Made by a program: the position numbers and the translations under genes. The notes beneath the pieces are model-generated. The model did no database searches and was not told the origin of the DNA. It was given only the letters and a program-made list of their open reading frames with translations. Positions 1-5,322 of a stretch of 5,322 nt of DNA are shown here, piece by piece. Positions within the stretch are counted from its first letter, which is position 1. Each line of letters begins with the position of its first letter. Where the stretch lies: NCBI GenBank assembly GCA_002382525.1, contig DFYA01000190.1, positions 1,957 to 7,278 of the forward strand, given 5' to 3'. Origin of the DNA: Opitutaceae bacterium UBA4094. GTDB taxonomy: Bacteria > Verrucomicrobiota > Verrucomicrobiia > Opitutales > Opitutaceae.

Positions 1-867
1 CAACTCGTCGCCGACCGCGAGGGTGGGGCGCCCGATTCGATCGCGGTGTGCGAAGTCAGCTCGTTTCAGGCCGAGACGTTGCGCCACTTCCGCGCCGACG
101 CGGCGCTGTGGACCAACTTTGCCGAAGACCACCTCGAGCGGCACGGCACGATGGAAGAGTATTTCGAATCCAAGTGGCGTCTCTTCGAGCGTTCGGTCGG
201 CGGACACGTGTTTGCCGGCACGAGCGTGCAACGCTACGCCGAGCGTTTTGGCCAGACGCTCCCCGCCGAGGCGCATGTCGCCACCGAGGATCAGCCTGGG
301 GACGTGTTGTTGCGCGGCACGGTGTTTGCGCATTATCCGCAGCGGGAAAACTTCCTCATCGCCGCCGCGTGGTGGCGCAGCTACGGCCTGCGCGAGACCG
401 CGCTCTACACCGCCGCGCAGTCGTTCAATCTCGGCGAACACCGGCTCGCCCGCGTAACCGTGCGCAGCGGCGTCACGTGGTGGAACGACTCCAAGGCCAC
501 CAACTTCCACGCCGTCGAGGCGGCGGTCGCCGGTTTCGGCGCGCCGGTGATCCTCATCGCCGGCGGCAAATCCAAGGGCGGCGATGTCGCCGCGTTTGTC
601 CGCCGGCTCGCTCCGCTGGTGAAACACGCGTGCTTTATCGGCGAGACGCGCAACGTGCTGGCCATGTTCGCCGGTTCCTGCGGCCTCCCGCACACGGTCT
701 GCGGAAATTTAGAAGAGGCCGTGCGTCTCGCCACTGCGAAGGCCGTCGCGGGGGATAACATTTTGCTGAGTCCGGGGTTCTCCAGTTTCGACCAGTTCAA
801 AAACTACGAGGACCGCGGTTCACAGTTCGTCCGGCTCGTGAATAATATCGGCGCGACCGTTGTCTGA
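1..867 (+). CDS. murD: UDP-N-acetylmuramoyl-L-alanine--D-glutamate ligase MurD, 5' end cut by window edge
   Basis: Cytoplasmic ATP-dependent Mur ligase that adds D-glutamate to UDP-MurNAc-L-Ala. The reading frame is open from base 1 to TGA at 865-867, giving 288 residues. Visible motifs, numbered from the first codon, are EVSSFQ (18-23), the central-domain TNFAEDHLERHG region (about 38-49, with D43-H44), NDSKATN (162-168) in the C-terminal domain, GGKSKGGD (188-195) and SPGFSSFDQFKNYEDRG (257-273). These match E. coli MurD ELSSFQ, NVTEDHMDR, WINDSKATN and SPACASLDQFKNFEQRG in order and spacing. Judged by the position of ELSSFQ in E. coli MurD, about 140 N-terminal residues, including the P-loop, lie upstream of the window. 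The GTG at 46 is internal to the conserved core and is not the start. The next gene begins 40 bases after the stop. MurD identity is near certain because MurC, MurE and MurF lack this SPxxxSxDQFKN ending. Confidence 0.97.
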   Translation, partial: QLVADREGGAPDSIAVCEVSSFQAETLRHFRADAALWTNFAEDHLERHGTMEEYFESKWRLFERSVGGHVFAGTSVQRYAERFGQTLPAEAHVATEDQPGDVLLRGTVFAHYPQRENFLIAAAWWRSYGLRETALYTAAQSFNLGEHRLARVTVRSGVTWWNDSKATNFHAVEAAVAGFGAPVILIAGGKSKGGDVAAFVRRLAPLVKHACFIGETRNVLAMFAGSCGLPHTVCGNLEEAVRLATAKAVAGDNILLSPGFSSFDQFKNYEDRGSQFVRLVNNIGATVV

Positions 868-907
868 GTCTTCACTTCGTCTCAACTTTCAAGCATCCAC
901 ACTCCCT

Positions 908-1828
908 ATGAAACTCGTTAAAATCTTCGGCATCGTCATGGCATTCCATGGCGTGGCCTTTCTGTTTATCTTCGCCATCCCTGGCTGCCGCTCCACCTCC
1001 AAAAAACCGGCCGCCACCGCTCCCGCGATGGGTTCGTCGGATTCGATCGATTCCGCCACGATGGACAGCCCCGTCGGGTCCGCCGATTCGTATGTCGCGC
1101 CTCAGACCTCCCCGGTCCGTTTCAGCCCTACGCGTCCCGGCACCCCGGCCGCCGTCGAAGTCGCTGCGCCGAAGCCCGCGGCCGCGCCCGCCGCGTCCAC
1201 GCACACCGTCGTCAAAGGTGACAATCTCTGGACGATCGCCCGTAAAAACAACCTGACGGTGCGCGAACTCACCTCCGCCAACAACATGCGCGCCGACGCG
1301 ACGTTGAAGATCGGTCAAGTGCTCACCATCCCCGGCAAAGCGCCCGCGCCTGCGGCCTCCGCTTCGGCTGCCAGCACGAGCACCCCGGCGCCGGCCGCTG
1401 CTGCCGCCGCCGCGGCTCCGACCACCACGTTCACGCATGTCATCAAATCCGGCGAAACGCTGGGCGGCATTGCCAAGAAGTATCAGGTAAAAGTCGGCGA
1501 CATCGCCCTGGCCAACAACATCGCCGATCCTACCAAGATCCGCGCCGGCCAGTCGTTGAAGATCCCGGGCTGGCAGGCGCCCGCCGCGACATCTTCGACT
1601 CGCGCGACCACGCCGACCGCGTCCCCCGCCGTGCGTCCGGCACCTGCGCCGAGCAACACCGCGCCCGCGTTGGCCCCGGCCGCGCCCGCGCCGCTCGCCC
1701 CCGTCTTCCAGTCCCCGGTCGCTCCGGTGGCTTCGCCCGCGGTTCCGGACTCGCCGTTCGTCACGCCCGAGGATTCGGATGCTCCGATGATCCGTGTCGA
1801 GGAGTCCGGCGCTCCGCGTATCGAATAA
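908..1828 (+). CDS. LysM-repeat putative lipoprotein, NlpD-like position but no peptidase domain
   Basis: Predicted envelope protein of 306 residues with two LysM domains, which bind the GlcNAc-containing glycan of peptidoglycan. The N-terminus (K2, K5, then hydrophobic 6-25) followed by AIPGC with Cys27 looks like a lipoprotein signal peptide; Pro at -2 is atypical for a lipobox, so simple membrane anchoring is possible. LysM1 spans about 98-142 (HTVVKGDNLWTIARKNN... QVLTIPG) and LysM2 about 175-220 (THVIKSGETLGGIAKKYQ... QSLKIPG). The domains are joined and flanked by Pro/Ala-rich linkers (about 34-97, 143-173, 222-282), followed by an acidic tail (about 283-306). No M23/LytM, NlpC/P60 or amidase domain is visible. 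The ATG at 908 is preferred over an in-frame TTG at 860, because the earlier start would put 16 polar residues before the signal peptide. No clear Shine-Dalgarno precedes it. The gene lies 40 bases after murD and 57 before ftsW, so co-transcription is likely. The exact function is unknown; a role in septal wall remodelling is inference. Confidence 0.88.
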   Translation: MKLVKIFGIVMAFHGVAFLFIFAIPGCRSTSKKPAATAPAMGSSDSIDSATMDSPVGSADSYVAPQTSPVRFSPTRPGTPAAVEVAAPKPAAAPAASTHTVVKGDNLWTIARKNNLTVRELTSANNMRADATLKIGQVLTIPGKAPAPAASASAASTSTPAPAAAAAAAAPTTTFTHVIKSGETLGGIAKKYQVKVGDIALANNIADPTKIRAGQSLKIPGWQAPAATSSTRATTPTASPAVRPAPAPSNTAPALAPAAPAPLAPVFQSPVAPVASPAVPDSPFVTPEDSDAPMIRVEESGAPRIE

Positions 1829-1885
1829 AGCACTACGCCTGCTCGAACCTCGTCAACCCAGACGCACTTCACGGAACTCGCCCAG

Positions 1886-3049
1886 ATGGTCCACGCCGCG
1901 CCTGCGCCCGATTCGATTCGCGGACGCTTCTCGTTTAATCCGGCCACGGTCATCGTCGTCTGCGCGATCGCGCTGATGTTCCTCGGGCTCACGATCCTGT
2001 TCAGTGCGACGGTATCGTTTCGCGGAGGGCCGTTTTCGTATCTGATCAAACAGGGGATCGGCGTGGCGATCGCCGCGTCGGCGGCGTTCGTCGTCAGCCG
2101 CATCGACCTCGAGTATGCGCGCCGCCACGTGTGGATCGTGGCGGCCGGCACCGCGCTTTTGTTGATCCTCGTGCTGATTCCCGGGATCGGCGTGGAAGTG
2201 AAAGGCAGCCGCCGTTGGCTCGGTCTTGGTCCGTTGCGCTTTCAAGTTTCGGAGATCGCCAAGATCGCGATGGTCTTCTGCCTCGCGCATTATCTGGCGA
2301 TCAACCAGACGCGCATCGGCGAGTTCCGGCGCGGATACCTCATACCGCTGGCGCTCATCGGCGGGTTTGCCGGGCTGATCGTGTTGGAGCCGGATTTCGG
2401 CACGGGCGCGCTCGTGTTGGTGGTGGGCGTGATCCTTTTGTTTCTCGCCGGAGCGAAGTGGCGTTACGTGTTGCCCACCGTCGCGCTCGGTGTGGCGGCA
2501 TTTGCGGCGTTGGTGATCAACAATCCGAATCGCCTGCACCGCTTCCTCGCGTATCTCGATGTCGAGGGAAACAAGTCCTCGGGCACCTACCAACTCTGGC
2601 AATCGTTGCTCGCCTTTGCGGTGGGCGGCACCGAAGGCGTCGGGTTGGGGCAGGGGAGACAGCAGATGAATTTCCTGCCCGAGGCGCACACGGATTTTAT
2701 CTATGCGGTGATTGGTGAAGAACTCGGCCTCCCTTTCACGTTGGGCGTGGTCGGCGTGTTTATGATCATCTTCATCGCCGGCTTTATTCACCTGCGGCGC
2801 GCGCCGAATCTTTTTCAATACCTGCTCGTGACCGGCACCGTGCTGCTGATCTGCCTCCAGGCGATCATCAACCTCGGCGTCGTCACCGGCCTCCTGCCGA
2901 CGAAAGGCATGTCGCTGCCGTTCATCAGCGCGGGCCTGTCGAACCTGCTCCTAATGGGCATTCTGATCGGGATCATCGTCAACACCCAGCGCACCTGGTC
3001 GCGCACGGGCCTGAGCGGCGGACGTCGCGAGATGGAGGAACTCGCGTGA
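1886..3049 (+). CDS. ftsW: FtsW, SEDS-family septal peptidoglycan glycosyltransferase
   Basis: Integral membrane protein of 387 residues that polymerises lipid II during division, normally with a class B PBP (FtsI). About ten hydrophobic segments can be read, roughly at 20-40, 52-72, 82-100, 122-140, 151-168, 173-190, 194-212, 288-308, 317-340 and 354-372, with a long extracytoplasmic loop between the seventh and eighth. Family signatures are GSRRWLGLGPLRFQVSEIAK (107-126), LEPDFGTG (167-174), the loop motif LPEAHTDFIYAVIGEELG (264-281) with the catalytic-type Asp270, and TGLLPTKGMSLPFIS (334-348). The last signature departs from the usual PFISYGGSS and reads PFISAGLSN (345-353). FtsW rather than RodA is favoured by PEAHTDFI and by the mur gene context. 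The ATG at 1886 has only a weak GGAA at 1873-1876 upstream. No in-frame ATG, GTG or TTG lies between the preceding stop and this start. Confidence 0.96.
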   Translation: MVHAAPAPDSIRGRFSFNPATVIVVCAIALMFLGLTILFSATVSFRGGPFSYLIKQGIGVAIAASAAFVVSRIDLEYARRHVWIVAAGTALLLILVLIPGIGVEVKGSRRWLGLGPLRFQVSEIAKIAMVFCLAHYLAINQTRIGEFRRGYLIPLALIGGFAGLIVLEPDFGTGALVLVVGVILLFLAGAKWRYVLPTVALGVAAFAALVINNPNRLHRFLAYLDVEGNKSSGTYQLWQSLLAFAVGGTEGVGLGQGRQQMNFLPEAHTDFIYAVIGEELGLPFTLGVVGVFMIIFIAGFIHLRRAPNLFQYLLVTGTVLLICLQAIINLGVVTGLLPTKGMSLPFISAGLSNLLLMGILIGIIVNTQRTWSRTGLSGGRREMEELA

Positions 3050-3052
3050 GAC

Positions 3053-3154
3053 GCGAAATTCTAAATTCCAAGCGGCTAAATCCTAACCGGAATCCGGGCG
3101 GCCGCTCCGTGTCCGGCACTTTAGGATTTAGGGTTTACGATTTAGGATTTCCGC
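3053..3154. repeat. Palindromic AT-rich intergenic repeat (REP/MITE-like candidate)
   Basis: Two arms of 34 bases, 3053-3086 and 3121-3154, are imperfect inverted repeats of each other. The innermost 11 bases pair perfectly (CTAAATCCTAA at 3076-3086 with TTAGGATTTAG at 3121-3131). A further CCGGA/TCCGG pair (3087-3091 with 3112-3116) extends the stem with a 4-base bulge, around a GC-rich loop containing the self-complementary GCGGCCGC (3098-3105). The arms are strikingly A/T-rich compared with the GC-rich genes on both sides. It fills most of the 139-base ftsW-murG spacer. No T-run follows the stem, so it does not look like a classical intrinsic terminator. The structure suggests a dispersed palindromic repeat, but only one copy lies in this window, so mobility is inference. 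Confidence 0.7.
3120..3150 (+). repeat. Tandem TTTAGGR-type heptamers in right arm of the palindrome
   Basis: Four consecutive 7-base units are visible: TTTAGGA (3120-3126), TTTAGGG (3127-3133), TTTACGA (3134-3140) and TTTAGGA (3141-3147), then TTT. The complementary left arm carries more degenerate copies, such as CTAAATCC and CTAAATTCC. The second unit equals the plant-type telomere heptamer, which is probably coincidence in a bacterial genome. The tandem register itself is read directly from the sequence. Confidence 0.7.
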
Positions 3155-3172
3155 AGGCGGGATTTCTTCATG

Positions 3173-3182
3173 AGGGGAGGAA
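3173..3182 (+). promoter_or_regulatory. Strong Shine-Dalgarno of murG
   Basis: AGGGGAGGAA contains GGAGG at 3176-3180, leaving 8 bases to the ATG at 3189. This fixes the murG start and is the only strong ribosome binding site among the four starts in the window. It lies just downstream of the palindromic repeat. Confidence 0.85.
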
Positions 3183-3188
3183 TACGCC

Positions 3189-4298
3189 ATGAGCGTTTTC
3201 CTCATCTCCTGCGGCGGCACTGGTGGACATCTCTCCCCCGGCATCGCGTTGGCCGAGGGGCTCGCCGCGCGCGGGCATACGGCCACGTTGCTGATCAGCC
3301 AAAAACGCGTGGATGCGCGCCTCATCGAGAAGTATCCGCACCTGCGTTTTGTGCCGATTCCCGGTTCCCCCTTCACGCTGAAGCCGGCTGGGCTCGCGCG
3401 TTTTCTCGTGTCGCAGACACGCGGCTTTTTCCGCGGACTGCGGTTGGTCCGCGCCACGCGTCCGGCGGGCATCGTGGGTTTCGGCGGTTTTACCACGGCA
3501 GCGATCATCGTGGCTGCGAAACTTTGCGGCGTGCCCGTCGCGTTGCACGAAGCGAACCGCGTGCCGGGCAGGGCGATCCGCTCGTTGAGCGGTTTTGCGC
3601 GCCGAGTCTACCTGCCGCCTGGCGTCGAGTTGCCCGACGTTTCTGACAACGTGGTGCGCAACGTTGGCCTTCCGGTGCGCCGTGAAATCTCGCGCATGGA
3701 CCGCGACGTCGCATGCCTGCAACTCGGACTCGATCCGCGCCGCCAAGTGCTCGCGATCTTCGGCGGCAGCCAGGGTGCGACGGTGCTCAACGACTGGGCC
3801 CGCCGCGAAATGCCGCAACTGGCGCACGACGGCATCCAGCTTTATTGCGTCACCGGCCTCGGCAAGGGCGCGGCGGAAATCGTCGCGTTAAAGACCGCCG
3901 AGGGACGTCCGGTGTCAGCCGTGTTTGTGCCGTTCTCCGATCAGGTGGCGGCGCTGCTTTCCGCCGCCGACGTGGTGGTCGCGCGTGCCGGGGCCGGATC
4001 GATCGCGGAGATGATTCGCTGTGAAACCCCGTCGGTGGTGATCCCGTATCCGCACGCCGCCGACAACCATCAACAGGCGAACGCGCGCTGGTTTGAGGAA
4101 AACGGGGGCACGATCGTGATCGACCAGACGAAGCTCGGTGCCGAGTTGTCCGCCACGGTGCGCGTGTTGCTCGCGGACGAAGCGCGGCGCGCGTCGATGC
4201 GGGCAAGCTTGCGCCGGCTCGACGAGGCGTCGCCGCTTTCGGTGATCCTCGACGACCTCGAAACGTTGACGACTGCGGGCACCAAAAACGCGACATGA
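3189..4298 (+). CDS. murG: MurG, lipid II synthase (UDP-GlcNAc:lipid I GlcNAc transferase)
   Basis: Peripheral inner-membrane GT-B (GT28) glycosyltransferase that transfers GlcNAc from UDP-GlcNAc to lipid I, giving lipid II, the FtsW substrate. The protein is 369 residues, close to the family length of about 355-370. Visible motifs are GGTGGHLSPG (9-18, the N-domain glycine-rich loop), GFGGF (97-101), HEANRVPG (120-127; the family usually has HEQN, so Gln is replaced by Ala), NVGLPVR (158-164, matching the GNPVR element), GGSQGA (192-197), ARAGAGSIAE (265-274, ending in the Glu expected to contact the UDP ribose) and PYPHAADNHQQANA (286-299), which carries the QQ donor-sugar contact region. 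The start is set by the strong GGAGG upstream. Its stop overlaps the murC start by 4 bases. It is separated from ftsW by the repeat-bearing spacer, the largest gap in the window. Confidence 0.97.
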   Translation: MSVFLISCGGTGGHLSPGIALAEGLAARGHTATLLISQKRVDARLIEKYPHLRFVPIPGSPFTLKPAGLARFLVSQTRGFFRGLRLVRATRPAGIVGFGGFTTAAIIVAAKLCGVPVALHEANRVPGRAIRSLSGFARRVYLPPGVELPDVSDNVVRNVGLPVRREISRMDRDVACLQLGLDPRRQVLAIFGGSQGATVLNDWARREMPQLAHDGIQLYCVTGLGKGAAEIVALKTAEGRPVSAVFVPFSDQVAALLSAADVVVARAGAGSIAEMIRCETPSVVIPYPHAADNHQQANARWFEENGGTIVIDQTKLGAELSATVRVLLADEARRASMRASLRRLDEASPLSVILDDLETLTTAGTKNAT

Positions 4299-5322
4299 GC
4301 ACGGCGCCGTTTCCGCTTCTTTTTGGTCGTCCGGTGACCGCCGTGCATTGCGCGGGCGTCGGCGGCATGGGCCTGGGGCCGCTGGCGATTTACCTCGCGC
4401 GGCGCGGCTTCCGCGTGAGCGGCGAAGACGATGCGATGACCCCGGCAATGCGCGCACAACTCGAACGCGCGGGTGTGGTCCTCACGACGGCGGGAGCGGT
4501 GCCGGATGAGTGCCAACTCGTTGCCTGCTCCTCGGCGATCAAGCCCGAGCATCCGGCGCGCGGCGCGGCGAATGCGCGCGGGTTGCCAGTGGTGCGGCGA
4601 GGGGAGTTGCTCGCCGAAGTGACGCGAGACCGTCGACTCATCGCGATCTGCGGTTCGCATGGCAAAACCACGACGACGGCGATGGTCATCGCGGCGTTTC
4701 GTGCGACGGGATTTCCGGCGGGCTATGTGCTGGGTGGTTTGTTTGCAGACGACGCGGTGGCGCCGGCCGATGCGGGCACGAACGACTGGGTCGTCGCCGA
4801 GATCGACGAGAGCGACGGCACCATCGAAGCCTTCGCGCCCGAGATCACCGTGGCGGTGAATCTGGACTGGGATCACCCGGATTTTTATCGGACGTCGGCG
4901 GATCTGGAGGCGGCGTTTCGCGGGCTGTTTCACCGCACCAAGCGCGCGGTGTTGGTGAACGCGACGTGCGAGCTGTCGCGGCGCGCGGCGGTGCAGGTGG
5001 TGCCGCCCGCGATGACCTTTGGCCCGACCGGCGATTTTTCCGGCGAGGTCAGCGCGGCGCGCGGGGCGAGCACGGAGCTAAATCTGGGAGGACGCTTCGC
5101 GTTTGGATCCGCAGTGGTGCGGGCGATGGGCGATTTTAACGCATTAAACGCGACCGCCGCGCTGGCGGTGGCGCAGGTGATCGGTGTCGGCGGACTGACG
5201 GGCGAGGCGCTCGTGGCTTTCCCCGGCGTGCGTCGGCGTCAGGCGGTGTTGCACGCGACCCGCGAGTTGACGGTGGTTGAAGATTACGCGCATCACCCGG
5301 CGGAGATCCGCGCACTGCTGGG
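4295..5322 (+). CDS. murC: UDP-N-acetylmuramate--L-alanine ligase MurC, 3' end cut by window edge
   Basis: Cytoplasmic ligase that adds L-Ala to UDP-MurNAc, the first peptide step. The frame is open from ATG 4295 to the window end, giving 342 complete codons of an expected 450-490. Visible motifs are the N-terminal Rossmann loop GVGGMG (21-26), SSAIKPEHPA (79-88), the ATP P-loop GSHGKTTTT (120-128; many MurC proteins have GTHGKT), EIDESDG (169-175), NLDWDHPDFY (189-198, similar to the FDHPDYF type of Bacillus MurC), GDFNALNATAAL (279-290; a His usually precedes this Asn) and VEDYAHHPAEI (328-338), the typical MurC C-domain DDYGHHPTE signature. Start choice: the ATG overlaps the murG stop as ATGA, with no Shine-Dalgarno, which suggests translational coupling. 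The related recycling ligase Mpl is possible but less likely given the adjacent murG and the HPDFY motif. Because the 3' end is missing, a fusion such as the chlamydial MurC-Ddl cannot be tested. Confidence 0.95.
   Translation, partial: MSTAPFPLLFGRPVTAVHCAGVGGMGLGPLAIYLARRGFRVSGEDDAMTPAMRAQLERAGVVLTTAGAVPDECQLVACSSAIKPEHPARGAANARGLPVVRRGELLAEVTRDRRLIAICGSHGKTTTTAMVIAAFRATGFPAGYVLGGLFADDAVAPADAGTNDWVVAEIDESDGTIEAFAPEITVAVNLDWDHPDFYRTSADLEAAFRGLFHRTKRAVLVNATCELSRRAAVQVVPPAMTFGPTGDFSGEVSAARGASTELNLGGRFAFGSAVVRAMGDFNALNATAALAVAQVIGVGGLTGEALVAFPGVRRRQAVLHATRELTVVEDYAHHPAEIRALL

Noticed and set aside
46..48. GTG at 46 as start of a short MurD
   Set aside because: It lies just before the conserved EVSSFQ core; the frame is open to base 1, so the gene is simply cut by the window edge.
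860..907. TTG at 860 as start of the LysM gene, overlapping the murD stop
   Set aside because: It adds 16 polar residues before an otherwise normal signal peptide beginning at ATG 908, and there is no Shine-Dalgarno.
872..1438. Minus-strand open frame of Gly/Arg-rich sequence opposite the LysM gene
   Set aside because: It is the complement of Pro/Ala codons in the linkers of the LysM protein; low complexity with no independent support.
1816..1838. GCGTA/TACGC short inverted repeat around the LysM gene stop
   Set aside because: A five-base stem with a 13-base loop and no T-run is expected by chance.
1853..2818. Long minus-strand open frame (321 codons) opposite ftsW
   Set aside because: The + strand encodes a clear FtsW with intact motifs. 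The antisense product is rich in Arg, His, Asp and Glu, with no recognisable domain, typical of a GC-rich shadow frame.
3076..3131. Repeat hairpin as a rho-independent terminator after ftsW
   Set aside because: The stem is AT-rich outside and has a 4-base bulge, and no run of T follows. Termination inside this cluster is also unlikely.
3170..3646. ATG at 3170 opening a 158-codon frame over the start of murG
   Set aside because: It is out of frame with murG, Arg/His-rich, and lacks family motifs. The GGAGG at 3176 serves the ATG at 3189.
4070..4933. Minus-strand open frame (287 codons) opposite the murG end and murC start
   Set aside because: It is Arg-rich shadow sequence crossing two well-supported genes, with no motif and no ribosome binding site logic.
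4510..5139. 209-codon + strand frame inside murC
   Set aside because: It is an out-of-frame shadow of murC, Gly/Arg-rich and without motifs.

Overview
This window is a stretch of a division and cell wall (dcw) cluster. All genes are on the + strand, tightly packed, in a GC-rich genome. Reading left to right it holds the C-terminal two thirds of murD, a small LysM lipoprotein-like gene, a complete ftsW, a 139-base spacer containing a palindromic AT-rich repeat, a complete murG, and the first ~340 codons of murC, which runs off the right edge. No RNA gene, CRISPR array, insertion sequence or phage gene was seen. No unannotated stretch exceeds 300 bases.

The genes work in one pathway. MurC and MurD are cytoplasmic ligases that add L-Ala and D-Glu to UDP-MurNAc. 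MurG adds GlcNAc to lipid I to give lipid II. FtsW, a polytopic SEDS glycosyltransferase, polymerises lipid II at the septum. The LysM protein probably sits in the envelope and binds the finished glycan.

The likely host is a member of Verrucomicrobiota, perhaps Opitutaceae. This rests on the high GC content, the protein style, and a LysM gene between murD and ftsW. From memory, the chlamydial order is murD-nlpD(LysM)-ftsW-murG-murC, so the arrangement may be a shared feature of the PVC group. This taxonomic placement is inference and was not tested by a search.

Most of the window is ordinary housekeeping sequence. The features most worth a second look are the palindromic repeat with telomere-like heptamers between ftsW and murG, the LysM gene that lacks the peptidase domain of its chlamydial positional counterpart, and the altered C-terminal signature of FtsW (PFISAGLSN where the family usually has PFISYGGSS). 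I found no convincing evidence of a wholly new system.
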